Assembly (NCBI GenBank): GCA_029862185.1
Contig: JAOTXX010000029.1
Coordinates: forward strand, 1 to 44,668
DNA: 44,668 bases
DNA from: Myxococcales bacterium
GTDB lineage: Bacteria; Myxococcota_A; Polyangia; Polyangiales; Houyiibacteriaceae
Direction: 5' to 3'
Translations under genes and position numbers: made by a program
Notes under the pieces: model-generated
Database searches by the model: none
The model's input: the letters and a program-made list of their open reading frames with translations, nothing else
Told to the model about the DNA's origin: nothing
Shown: positions 7,924 to 15,641 of the stretch, one piece after another
Layout of the letters: each line of letters opens with the position of its first letter
Position numbering within the stretch: position 1 is the first letter of the stretch

Positions 7924-10014
7924 TCAGTACACCGAAACGGGAGCTTGAGCGGCGACGCTCAGCGTGGTCGACAGCGGCAGATCTCGGGAAGAAGTGCCGA
8001 CGTGAATCGCGTGTTCCAGCGCCTCGAGTGCCCAGGCAGATTCGGCGACGTCGTAGTAGGCGAGGTCGTTCACCGGCAGCGAGATTTCGACAGTCTGGCT
8101 CTCCCCTGGTTCCAGCATCACTTTCACGAAACCTTTGAGGTCACGTTCCGAGCGCTCCACCGCGGACCCCGGATACGTTGCGTAGAGTTGCACCACTTCC
8201 GCGCCCGCCGCCGAACCCGTGTTTGTGACGTCGACGTTGAAGCGTACGACATCGCCAGCAACGGCCGTGGACTGACTCGCCTGGAGATTGTCGATGGAGA
8301 ACGTCGTGTAGCTCAGGCCGAAACCGAACGGAAACTCCGGCGTCGCACCGTTGCGGTCGACGTATCGATAGCCGTGAAAGTAATCGTACGTCACATCGAG
8401 CAAAACGTTGTCGAACGGGGGCAGTTGGTCGAGGCCGGTGGGGAAGGTGATCGGCAGCTTACCCGATGGGTTCGCAACGCCGAACAGCAAGTCGGCGATG
8501 GCGTAGCCGCCCATTTGACCGGGGTACCAGACCATCAGGAGCGCCTCGACCTCGGGAAGCCAGTCGCCCATCGTGATCGCTCCCCCGCCTTCTAGGACGA
8601 CGATCGTTCGAGGGTTTGCCGCGGCGGCGTCTCGAATGAGTGTTTCTCGTTCCGGGGAAAGGTCGAGGTCGAGCCGGTCGCCTGCGCCGATGAGCCCTTC
8701 GCCTTCGTCTTCGGCCGTGAGCCCGGTCACGACGACCACCGCATCCGCTGCTCCGATTGCCACGAGGTCATCGCTATCGAGAACGTCCTTCGCGATGTGG
8801 TCAACTACGACCGCCTCGCCCACGGCTTCCTCGATACCCTGCAGGGGCGTCACCACGAACGCCGGCATAGTATCGCTGCTTCCGTCATCCCCGGTGTTCG
8901 GCGTGTCGGCGAGGAGCCCGACGACGGCAATCCGTTGCCCCGCGCCCGCGTCCAGGGGTAGGGCGTTTGACGCGTTCTTCAGTAGCACGGAGCCTTCCAC
9001 CGCCGCTTCCCTGGCAATCGCCAAGTGCTCGTCGCTTCCGATCACGCTTTCGTCGAGTCCGCTCGGCTGGTCGAGCCCGTACTGTAGCTTCTTTCGCACC
9101 ATCCGACGGACTGCATCGTCGATGAGAGGCTCAGGGACGTCTCCGTCTTGGACCGCCATCAGCAGTGGCTCGCCGTAGAACCTTGCGATCGGCATCTCGA
9201 TATCGAGGCCGTTCAGCGCCGAGCCGAGCGTCGACTGCGTCCCGAAGATCCAGTCGGACAAAACAAAGCCATCGAATCCCCAATCTCCCTTGAGGATGTC
9301 TCTGATCAGGTGCTCGTTTTCGCCGCAGAACTGCCCGTTGACCGAGTTGTATGCACTCATGACGGAGGCCGCTTGGCCCTCGAGCACGGCAGCGCGAAAT
9401 TGCTTCAGATAGATTTCGCGCAAGGTCCGCTCGTCGATCGTGACGTCGACCTCGAAGCGCGTGTCCTCGATGCTGTTTGCGGCGTAGTGCTTCGGATTGG
9501 CCAGTGCGTTCTCTTGAACGCCTTGGACGAACGCGACAGCCATGCGTGAGAGCAGGTGCACGTCCTCGCCGTACGTCTCCTGCGAACGGCCCCAGCTTGG
9601 ATGCCGCAGCATGTTGATCGTCGGGGCAAGCAAGATGTTGCCACCTGCAGCCCTCAGCTCACGGCCCATCGCTGCCCCGACACGGTTCTCGATGCCGGGT
9701 TCCCAGCTCGCGCCGCGGGCCATCCCGACGGGAAACGTGGTCGCGCCTTGAATCGGGCCGAGCCCCCTTGGGCCATCCGCCATTTTAAAGGGCGGAACGC
9801 CCAGCCGCTCGACGCCCGGGACATTCCAAAGCGTGTCGCCCTCAGGCAAGAAGACCCCGCTGTCACCCGACATCTGCGCGACCTTTTCGTCGAGTGTCAT
9901 CTGAGCGACGAGCTCGTCCACGCGGCGCTCCAAATCGCTGCCGACGTTGCTGCTACCACTGCTGCACGCGATGATGACCGCGAGCGGAACCCAAAAAAGC
10001 CTTCGAAGAATCAT
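7924..10014 (-). CDS. GH3 family beta-glucosidase, lipoprotein
   Basis: A 696-residue exported glycoside hydrolase. The start MILRRLFWVPLAVIIAC gives a signal peptide with the lipidated cysteine at residue 17. The GH3 N-terminal barrel follows (MADGPRGLG, KHYAANSIE, SAYNSVNG), with the catalytic nucleophile D254 in VLSDWIFG. After it come the alpha/beta sandwich (LLKNASNALPL, VVVVTGLTAEDEGE, VVLEGGGAI) and a C-terminal fibronectin III-like domain (FNVDVTNTGSAAGAEVVQLY). It should release terminal beta-linked glucose or similar sugars at the cell envelope. An upstream in-frame start at 10050 would add 12 residues but would overlap the promoter TTGTCA-16-TACGCT, whose -10 lies 8 nt before the chosen ATG. 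Confidence 0.93.
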   Translation of the reverse strand: MILRRLFWVPLAVIIACSSGSSNVGSDLERRVDELVAQMTLDEKVAQMSGDSGVFLPEGDTLWNVPGVERLGVPPFKMADGPRGLGPIQGATTFPVGMARGASWEPGIENRVGAAMGRELRAAGGNILLAPTINMLRHPSWGRSQETYGEDVHLLSRMAVAFVQGVQENALANPKHYAANSIEDTRFEVDVTIDERTLREIYLKQFRAAVLEGQAASVMSAYNSVNGQFCGENEHLIRDILKGDWGFDGFVLSDWIFGTQSTLGSALNGLDIEMPIARFYGEPLLMAVQDGDVPEPLIDDAVRRMVRKKLQYGLDQPSGLDESVIGSDEHLAIAREAAVEGSVLLKNASNALPLDAGAGQRIAVVGLLADTPNTGDDGSSDTMPAFVVTPLQGIEEAVGEAVVVDHIAKDVLDSDDLVAIGAADAVVVVTGLTAEDEGEGLIGAGDRLDLDLSPERETLIRDAAAANPRTIVVLEGGGAITMGDWLPEVEALLMVWYPGQMGGYAIADLLFGVANPSGKLPITFPTGLDQLPPFDNVLLDVTYDYFHGYRYVDRNGATPEFPFGFGLSYTTFSIDNLQASQSTAVAGDVVRFNVDVTNTGSAAGAEVVQLYATYPGSAVERSERDLKGFVKVMLEPGESQTVEISLPVNDLAYYDVAESAWALEALEHAIHVGTSSRDLPLSTTLSVAAQAPVSVY

Positions 10015-10022
10015 TGCGGTCG

Positions 10023-10050
10023 AGCGTACCCGATCCTGATTTGCTGACAA
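10023..10050 (-). promoter_or_regulatory. Promoter TTGTCA-16-TACGCT for the GH3 gene
   Basis: On the minus strand TTGTCA (10050-10045) and TACGCT (10028-10023) are 16 nt apart. The -10 ends 8 nt before the ATG at 10014, so the mRNA would be leaderless or nearly so. Confidence 0.5.
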
Positions 10051-10077
10051 GACCCGCTCCGGGCAGCTCGGGCGCCG

Positions 10078-10353
10078 TTAGCTGGCATCCAAGCGCCAGA
10101 GGTTCTCGAGCTGGTCGATCGCTTCGGCAGGGTCGCCCTGGTAGCGGATCAGCCGGCGGGATTCGAGCGTGTCGACGAGCTGTTCGGCCTCTAGCTCGGA
10201 GCATTTCAGAATCGCGACCACTGCGGCACGAAGGTCACCCTTTCCACGCACGTACCCTGCGGGAGGCGCTTCGCCGAAGCGCGCCGCCAGTTGGCGCCTG
10301 AGCTCATTCAGGTCAATCTCCTCGGGAATCATCTGCGGGGTTGTACGACTCAA
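10078..10353 (-). CDS. Small acidic protein, unknown function
   Basis: A 91-residue protein, or 84 if it starts at the in-frame ATG at 10332 (MIPEEIDLNELRRQL). It is helical and charged, with a segment GKGDLRAAVVAILKCSELEAEQLVDTLESRRLIRYQG that looks like a small winged or helical domain. I do not recognise the family. Its start region faces the antiporter gene on the other strand and its end is 27 nt from the promoter of the GH3 gene. Coding status is supported by steady codon use and clean placement between genes, but not by homology that I can name. Confidence 0.5.
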   Translation of the reverse strand: MSRTTPQMIPEEIDLNELRRQLAARFGEAPPAGYVRGKGDLRAAVVAILKCSELEAEQLVDTLESRRLIRYQGDPAEAIDQLENLWRLDAS

Positions 10354-10398
10354 TCGGGCTTATGGCAAAGCAGCTTCCGAGACGATTCGCCGAGAGCC

Positions 10399-12177
10399 AT
10401 GCACCAAGAGACCATTAATGGAATCGTGACGCTGGTCGCGCTCGGCGCAGGCTCACAGTGGATCGCATGGCGCTTGAGGATTCCATCCATTTTGGTTCTG
10501 CTTGCCGTGGGCTTCATCGCAGGGCCGCTGACGGGCTTTTTCGCGCCGGACGAGGTTCTCGGATCGCTCGTGTTCCCCTTCGTTGCACTGGCGGCGGCGG
10601 TCGTTCTTTTCGAAGGTGGGCTCACGGCGAGTTGGGAGGAGATCAAGGGTGTCGCGACGCCGGTTCGGCGATTGATCGTTCTTGGGATTCCGATCACTTG
10701 GGCGATTCTGTCGACCGCCGGGCACTACCTGCTCGGGCTGCGAGTCGAGCTCGCCCTTCTTCTCGGAGCGATTCTCGTCGTCACGGGTCCAACGGTCATC
10801 GGCCCTCTGCTGCGTCATGCGCGTCCACGGGGGTCGGTGGGATCCGTTCTGAAGCTCGAAGGAATCATCAACGACCCGATCGGGGCGATTCTCGCGGTGC
10901 TGGTTTTTCAGGGTATCCGCGCAGAGGAGATCGACCGTGCATTCACGGTGGTGAGCGCCGGGATCTTGAAAGCGGCCTTGGTCAGCCTGTTGCTGGGTTC
11001 CGTCGCTGCGTTTCTCTTCGTGAGGTTTCGCGAGCGCGACGTGCTACCGGAGTTCCTCCACAATGCGGTCGTTCTTCCATGTGCCCTCGTCGTTTACGCG
11101 GGCGCGAATCACATTCAAGAGGAATCCGGGTTGCTTGCCGTCACCATCATGGGCATCGCCTTGGCGTCGCAGAAGCGGGTCAGCATGGAGCAGAGCTTGG
11201 AGTTCACCGAGCACGTTCGCATCCTCCTGATATCCACGCTCTTCATCCTCCTCACCGCGCGAATGCAGCTCAGCGACATCACCGGGCTTCCAATCGCTGC
11301 ATTGGCCTTCGTGGCGGTCGTCATCTTCGTCGCTCGGCCGGCCTCGGTGTTGCTTTCGACCGTTCGCTCCGGCCTTTCGGTGCGTGAGCGTATCTTCCTC
11401 GGCGCCATGGCCCCGCGAGGCGTCGTTGCAGCCGCTGTCTCCTCGCTCTTTGCGCTCGAGCTCGTCGAAACCGGCTACGAGGAAGCGTCCATTCTCATGC
11501 CGATCACCTTCGCAGTCATCGCGCTGACCGTTCTTACTTCGGGTCTTTCGGCAGTTCCATTGCTGAGGCGACTTGGGCTCGCCCAAAAGAAGCCGCAGGG
11601 CGTGCTCATCGTCGGTGCGGATCGCGTAGGCCGGACGATCGCCCAGGCCCTACGGCAGCAAGGGTTTCCGGCACTCCTCGTCGACTCCGATCTGGGCAAG
11701 GTCGAAGAAGCCCGATCACTCGGTCTCGAGGTCGTGAAGGGCGAGGTCCTCTCCCGCCGGGTCTTGCGAAGTCTCGACTTGGACGGGATCGGGTATCTGC
11801 TCGCGCTGACCCCCAACGACGACGTGAACACGCTGGCGGCCGCGCATTTCCTCAGGCTCTTCGGAGCGGACAATGTGTATCAGATTCAACCGAGCAGCCA
11901 TCGAGGGCGTCCGATGCCGGGCTACGCAAGCGAGCTTCAAGCGCATACGTTTGCGGGCGGGGCTACGCTCGGCAAGCTGGAAGCGCTGGCGAAATCGGGA
12001 GGCGCGGTGACGGTGACGGCGGTCGAGGAGACCCCCACGTTGGAGCAAATGCGCGAACAGCTCGGACTGGATGCAGTTCCTTTGTTCGCAGTGAGCGACG
12101 ATGGGGATTTGAGCTTCATCCGCTCGGACGAACCGCTGCCAAGCGCTGCCAAGCTCGTCGTACTGACGCCGCCCTGA
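10399..12177 (+). CDS. Cation:proton antiporter with C-terminal TrkA-N domain
   Basis: A 592-residue inner-membrane protein starting at MHQETINGIVTLV; longer in-frame starts run into the opposite small gene. The first about 390 residues hold many hydrophobic helices with family motifs (LAVGFIAGPLTG, LFEGGLTASWEE, VVTGPTVIGPLLRHARP, KLEGIINDPIGAIL, GAMAPRGVVAAAVSSLFAL). The Asn-Asp pair in INDPIGA matches the ion-binding site of CPA1/CPA2 Na+(K+)/H+ antiporters. A Rossmann-type TrkA-N domain follows from about residue 402 (VLIVGADRVGRTIAQAL), which in related proteins binds NAD(H) or nucleotides and gates transport. It probably exchanges Na+ or K+ for H+. A weak GAGAG precedes the start. Confidence 0.9.
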   Translation: MHQETINGIVTLVALGAGSQWIAWRLRIPSILVLLAVGFIAGPLTGFFAPDEVLGSLVFPFVALAAAVVLFEGGLTASWEEIKGVATPVRRLIVLGIPITWAILSTAGHYLLGLRVELALLLGAILVVTGPTVIGPLLRHARPRGSVGSVLKLEGIINDPIGAILAVLVFQGIRAEEIDRAFTVVSAGILKAALVSLLLGSVAAFLFVRFRERDVLPEFLHNAVVLPCALVVYAGANHIQEESGLLAVTIMGIALASQKRVSMEQSLEFTEHVRILLISTLFILLTARMQLSDITGLPIAALAFVAVVIFVARPASVLLSTVRSGLSVRERIFLGAMAPRGVVAAAVSSLFALELVETGYEEASILMPITFAVIALTVLTSGLSAVPLLRRLGLAQKKPQGVLIVGADRVGRTIAQALRQQGFPALLVDSDLGKVEEARSLGLEVVKGEVLSRRVLRSLDLDGIGYLLALTPNDDVNTLAAAHFLRLFGADNVYQIQPSSHRGRPMPGYASELQAHTFAGGATLGKLEALAKSGGAVTVTAVEETPTLEQMREQLGLDAVPLFAVSDDGDLSFIRSDEPLPSAAKLVVLTPP

Positions 12178-12201
12178 CCTTCGTCGTCGATTGAAGGGAC
12201 T

Positions 12202-13419
12202 TCAACCCCGTTGCACCGCGTGCTTCTTGAACTCGATTCGCGCGACGGCCCGCCGGTGTACTTCGTCCGGCCCGTCGGCGAGTCGCAAGGTTCTGCTTTG
12301 GGCCCAGGTCTCGGCCAAGCCAAAGTCTGTGGTGACCCCTCCGCCACCGTGTGCCTGAACGGCGTCGTCGAGGACCTTGAGCGCGGTCAGCGGCGCTTTC
12401 ACTTTGATCATCGCGATCTCGGCGCGCGCCGCCTTGTTGCCGACCTTGTCCATCATGTCCGCCGCCTTGAGCGTCAGTAGCCGAGCGCATTCGATGTCGA
12501 TCCGAGCATCTGCCACCCGCTCTTCCCAGATGGATTGCTCGTAGATCTTCTTGCCAAACGCTGTCCGGCTCATCAAGCGTAGGCACATCTTCTCGAGCGC
12601 CCGCTCGGCCACGCCGATCAGACGCATGCAGTGATGAATCCGCCCCGGGCCCAGACGACCCTGCGCGATCTCGAAGCCGCGACCTTCGCCGAGGAGCATG
12701 TTGCTCGCGGGAACGCGGACGTTTTCAAAGAGCACCTCGCCGTGCCCGTGGGGCGCGTCGTCGAACCCGTATACCGGAAGGTAGCGTTCGACCGTCACGC
12801 CCTTCGCGTCGCGAGGGACGAGGATCATGCTCTGCTGAAGGTGGGACGAGGCGTTTGGATCGCTCTTACCCATCACGATCATGATCTTGCAGCGCTTGTC
12901 CATGATGCCGGACGTCCACCACTTGCGGCCGTTGATCACGTATTCATCGCCGTCACGGCGAATCTCGGTGCAGATGTTGGTCGCATCCGACGAGGCCACG
13001 TCGGGCTCGGTCATCGCAAACGCCGAGCGAATGCGACCCTCGAGCAAGGGCTCCAACCATTTGCGTTTTTGCGCCTCCGTGCCGTAGCGGTCGAGCACTT
13101 CCATGTTGCCGGTATCTGGGGCAGCGCAGTTGAAGACCTCCGGTGCAAACGCGACGCGGCCCATGATTTCGCAAAGCGGTGCGTATTCCAGATTGGTGAG
13201 CCCCGCACCGCGTTCACTCTCGGGCAAAAACAGATTCCATAGGCCCGCATTCTGCGCCTTTTTCTTCAGCTCTTCGATTAGGGGCGGCGTGTCCCATCGG
13301 TCCGAAAGCGAAGCGTGCTGTTCGCGAACTGCGGCCTCATTTGGATAGATCTCCGCCTCCATGAATGCCTGAAGGCGGGAGATCAGAGCTTGCGTTTCAT
13401 CGCTGTACGTAAAATCCAT
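12202..13419 (-). CDS. Acyl-CoA dehydrogenase
   Basis: A 405-residue flavoenzyme that introduces a 2,3-trans double bond into an acyl-CoA, passing electrons to ETF. The start [17 protein letters not shown] is the normal family N-terminus. The middle domain has [15 protein letters not shown] (acyl-CoA dehydrogenase signature) and WWTSGIMD; the C-terminal helical domain has [16 protein letters not shown] and [18 protein letters not shown]. The long form with [16 protein letters not shown] resembles the branch acting on larger or branched substrates. It is the last gene of a minus-strand set: DUF1015 protein, quinone oxidoreductase-like enzyme (13-nt gap) and this enzyme. It converges with the antiporter gene. 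Confidence 0.9.
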   Translation of the reverse strand: MDFTYSDETQALISRLQAFMEAEIYPNEAAVREQHASLSDRWDTPPLIEELKKKAQNAGLWNLFLPESERGAGLTNLEYAPLCEIMGRVAFAPEVFNCAAPDTGNMEVLDRYGTEAQKRKWLEPLLEGRIRSAFAMTEPDVASSDATNICTEIRRDGDEYVINGRKWWTSGIMDKRCKIMIVMGKSDPNASSHLQQSMILVPRDAKGVTVERYLPVYGFDDAPHGHGEVLFENVRVPASNMLLGEGRGFEIAQGRLGPGRIHHCMRLIGVAERALEKMCLRLMSRTAFGKKIYEQSIWEERVADARIDIECARLLTLKAADMMDKVGNKAARAEIAMIKVKAPLTALKVLDDAVQAHGGGGVTTDFGLAETWAQSRTLRLADGPDEVHRRAVARIEFKKHAVQRG

Positions 13420-13432
13420 GACTGTCCCCTGA

Positions 13433-14419
13433 CTAATCGACTGCCAAGACCACTTTTCCGCGGGCTCGTTTGGTTTCCATGTATCGGTGGGCTTCGGCGA
13501 TGTTGGCGAGCGGGAAAGAACGGTCGACCACGACACGAAGGCGGCCGGCGTCGATCTGTTGGCGCAGCCAGTCGAGTTGGTCTCGCCTGGATTTCACGAT
13601 CACCAGCTTCGCACGCTTTCGGCGCACGAAGCTTCGGGCGACGTCTTTGAAGATGCGCGCGCTTGGAATCGTGTTGACGTACGTGCCCCGCGCCGAGAGC
13701 AGCTTCTTCAGCTTGTCGAAGCGGTAGTTGCCAAACACGTCAAAGATCGCGTCGAACTGTTCGTCGAGCTCCACGAGCTCTGTTTTCGTGTAATCGATGA
13801 CTCGATCGGCGCCGAGCTCAGTTACGAGATCGATGTTTCGGTGGCTGCATACGGCGGTGACCTGCGCGCCCAGGATCTTGGCGATCTGTATCGCGAACAC
13901 CCCCACACCACCGGACGCACCGTTGATCAAGACAGTCTGGCCCGCCTTCAGCTGCGCGTCGTCGCGCAGAGCTTGCAGCGCCGTTTGGGCGGCCAGCGGA
14001 ACGGCGGCCGCCGCCGCCAGCTCGATCGAGGCCGGCGCCTTGGCCAGCTGCTGGCAATCTACGGCGGCGTACTCCGCGTAGGCACGGCCCGCGAAGTCGT
14101 TGATCATTCCGTAGACCTGGTCGCCTTTCGCTAAATCGGCGCCAAGCCCGACCTCGACGACCTCCCCGGCGATGTCGTGCCCGACGATCAGTGGGAACTT
14201 CTTGCCCGTCGCAATTTGGAACTTCCCCTTGCGGACGATGACGTCTTTGGGATTCACCCCGATGAAGCGCGTCCGAACCAGTACTTGGCCTCGTGTCGGA
14301 ACCGGACGAGGGACGGTGGCTAGGCGCAGCACTTCCGGACCGCCGTATCGGTCGATGAGCACCGCGCGCATGGTCGCGCTCGGATGCAGGTGCTTACCGT
14401 ACTGCGGCAGCGCACTCAT
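13433..14419 (-). CDS. Zinc-free quinone oxidoreductase-like MDR enzyme
   Basis: A 328-residue NAD(P)-dependent medium-chain dehydrogenase/reductase. The core begins at [17 protein letters not shown] (residue 17); the longer start is preferred because its ATG overlaps the stop of the upstream gene (ATGA). It has [13 protein letters not shown], the Rossmann loop [17 protein letters not shown] and [10 protein letters not shown]. It lacks the structural zinc Cys cluster of true alcohol dehydrogenases. It should reduce quinones or enones with NADPH. Its overlap with the DUF1015 gene and the 13-nt gap to the acyl-CoA dehydrogenase gene imply one transcript. Confidence 0.85.
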   Translation of the reverse strand: MSALPQYGKHLHPSATMRAVLIDRYGGPEVLRLATVPRPVPTRGQVLVRTRFIGVNPKDVIVRKGKFQIATGKKFPLIVGHDIAGEVVEVGLGADLAKGDQVYGMINDFAGRAYAEYAAVDCQQLAKAPASIELAAAAAVPLAAQTALQALRDDAQLKAGQTVLINGASGGVGVFAIQIAKILGAQVTAVCSHRNIDLVTELGADRVIDYTKTELVELDEQFDAIFDVFGNYRFDKLKKLLSARGTYVNTIPSARIFKDVARSFVRRKRAKLVIVKSRRDQLDWLRQQIDAGRLRVVVDRSFPLANIAEAHRYMETKRARGKVVLAVD

Positions 14420-15570
14420 TTCTTGGTGAACCGGTACAGTGAAAGGCCCGAGAGAATCTTGGGCTGAAAGAAGGTGCTCTTTTCGGGCATGACGACCTCT
14501 GAATCTTCGAGACCGGCGTCGGCCACCGCCATGAGCTCGTCGAGGCTCACCGGGTGCAGCGCAATCGCCATGTCGTAATCGCCGCGGTCGACGGCGGCTT
14601 TCATTTCGTCGAGGGCGGACTCCGAGTAGTAGTCGAAGTGAGCGGGATCGACGACCATGTCGTGGGTCAGCCCGAGCTTTGGGTAGAGCTCACGCTCGAG
14701 GATCGCGCAATCGAGGCGTCCGACGACGTCGTTTGGAACCTCTTGCGCATCGAGCTCGAAGCAGCCGTTCTTGGTGTAGATGCAGAAGCTGTGCTTTTCG
14801 GGAGTGCGGAATGAATCGACCGGCCGCAACAGTAGGTCGCCTTCAATCTCGGAGAAGGGACGAACGCCGTTGATGACTCGATTGTACGCCTGAATCACGG
14901 CTTCCTCGGTGACGTAGCAGAGGAAATGAGTCTGTTCGTTCAAGAGGCTCGCGTGGTAACGGTGATGACCGTCGGCGATGTACAAAGGCTCGGGACCTAG
15001 CGCCGCCTGGAGCGCACGCCCCGTCTCGCTGGCCTCGGGCACACGCCAGACCTTGTTCAGAATGCCCTCCAGCTCGCTGAAACCGCCGAACCTGCTGGTG
15101 AAGTCGTAGACCGGGTCCGCCTCTTGTTTCGCCTGGTCCAAAATCGAGGCGATCGGCGCCCGCGTCAAAACGAACACCGGCCCGATGTGAAGACCTGTGG
15201 AGCGCCGCATCGCAATGCGACCTTTGACCTTGTCGTCGAAGGTTTTTTCGTGACGAATGATCTGCTTGGCCTGGTAGGGCGAAACCTCTGCCGCCACGAA
15301 GACGCCGGTTCGACGCCCCCCTTCCCAGGTCTGCTCGTATACGTAGTACGCTGGTTCGGCGTCTTCGATGAGCGAACCGTCTGCGAGGAGGCGATCGCGC
15401 GCCGCTGCAGGCTCTGGGCCCAAGATGATGTGGTAGAGCGAGCTCGGCTCTCGTTCGAGCAGCTTTTCGAGTGCGGTGCCTGGCTTGATCACGTCGTAAG
15501 GGGGGGACGCGATTCGAGACACTCGGGTCGGGTCCGGGCGCAAGCCGGTGAGTCCGATCGTGGCGACCAT
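14416..15570 (-). CDS. DUF1015 family protein
   Basis: A 384-residue cytosolic protein of the DUF1015 family, recognised by SPPYDVI near residue 22, EQTWEGGRRTGVF, the ARHEKT-like IIRHEKTFDDKV, and YIADGHHRYHASL in the middle. The histidine-rich DGHHRY motif suggests metal or phosphate binding, but the biochemical role of the family is not established. A clear Shine-Dalgarno AAGGAG lies 6 nt before the ATG. It leads a three-gene minus-strand operon with a quinone oxidoreductase-like enzyme (ATGA overlap) and an acyl-CoA dehydrogenase. Confidence 0.85.
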   Translation of the reverse strand: MVATIGLTGLRPDPTRVSRIASPPYDVIKPGTALEKLLEREPSSLYHIILGPEPAAARDRLLADGSLIEDAEPAYYVYEQTWEGGRRTGVFVAAEVSPYQAKQIIRHEKTFDDKVKGRIAMRRSTGLHIGPVFVLTRAPIASILDQAKQEADPVYDFTSRFGGFSELEGILNKVWRVPEASETGRALQAALGPEPLYIADGHHRYHASLLNEQTHFLCYVTEEAVIQAYNRVINGVRPFSEIEGDLLLRPVDSFRTPEKHSFCIYTKNGCFELDAQEVPNDVVGRLDCAILERELYPKLGLTHDMVVDPAHFDYYSESALDEMKAAVDRGDYDMAIALHPVSLDELMAVADAGLEDSEVVMPEKSTFFQPKILSGLSLYRFTKK

Positions 15571-15601
15571 GGTAGCTCCTTAGGGGCTTGCCGATCGCAT
15601 A

Positions 15602-15618
15602 TTGACCCTGGAAGTCAA
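15602..15618. promoter_or_regulatory. Inverted repeat TTGAC-7-GTCAA
   Basis: TTGACCCTGGAAGTCAA lies 32 nt upstream of the DUF1015 start. Perfect 5-bp arms with a 7-nt spacer could be an operator, and each arm also reads as a partial -35 (TTGAC). No protein can be assigned. Confidence 0.25.
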
Positions 15619-15641
15619 GGGCCCCGGGAGCCTCGTTCCGC

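Noticed and set aside
12191-12205. Palindrome TTGAAGGGACTTCAA between convergent genes as a terminator
   Set aside because: Only 6 bp of AT-rich stem, it overlaps the minus-gene stop codon and there is no T-run.
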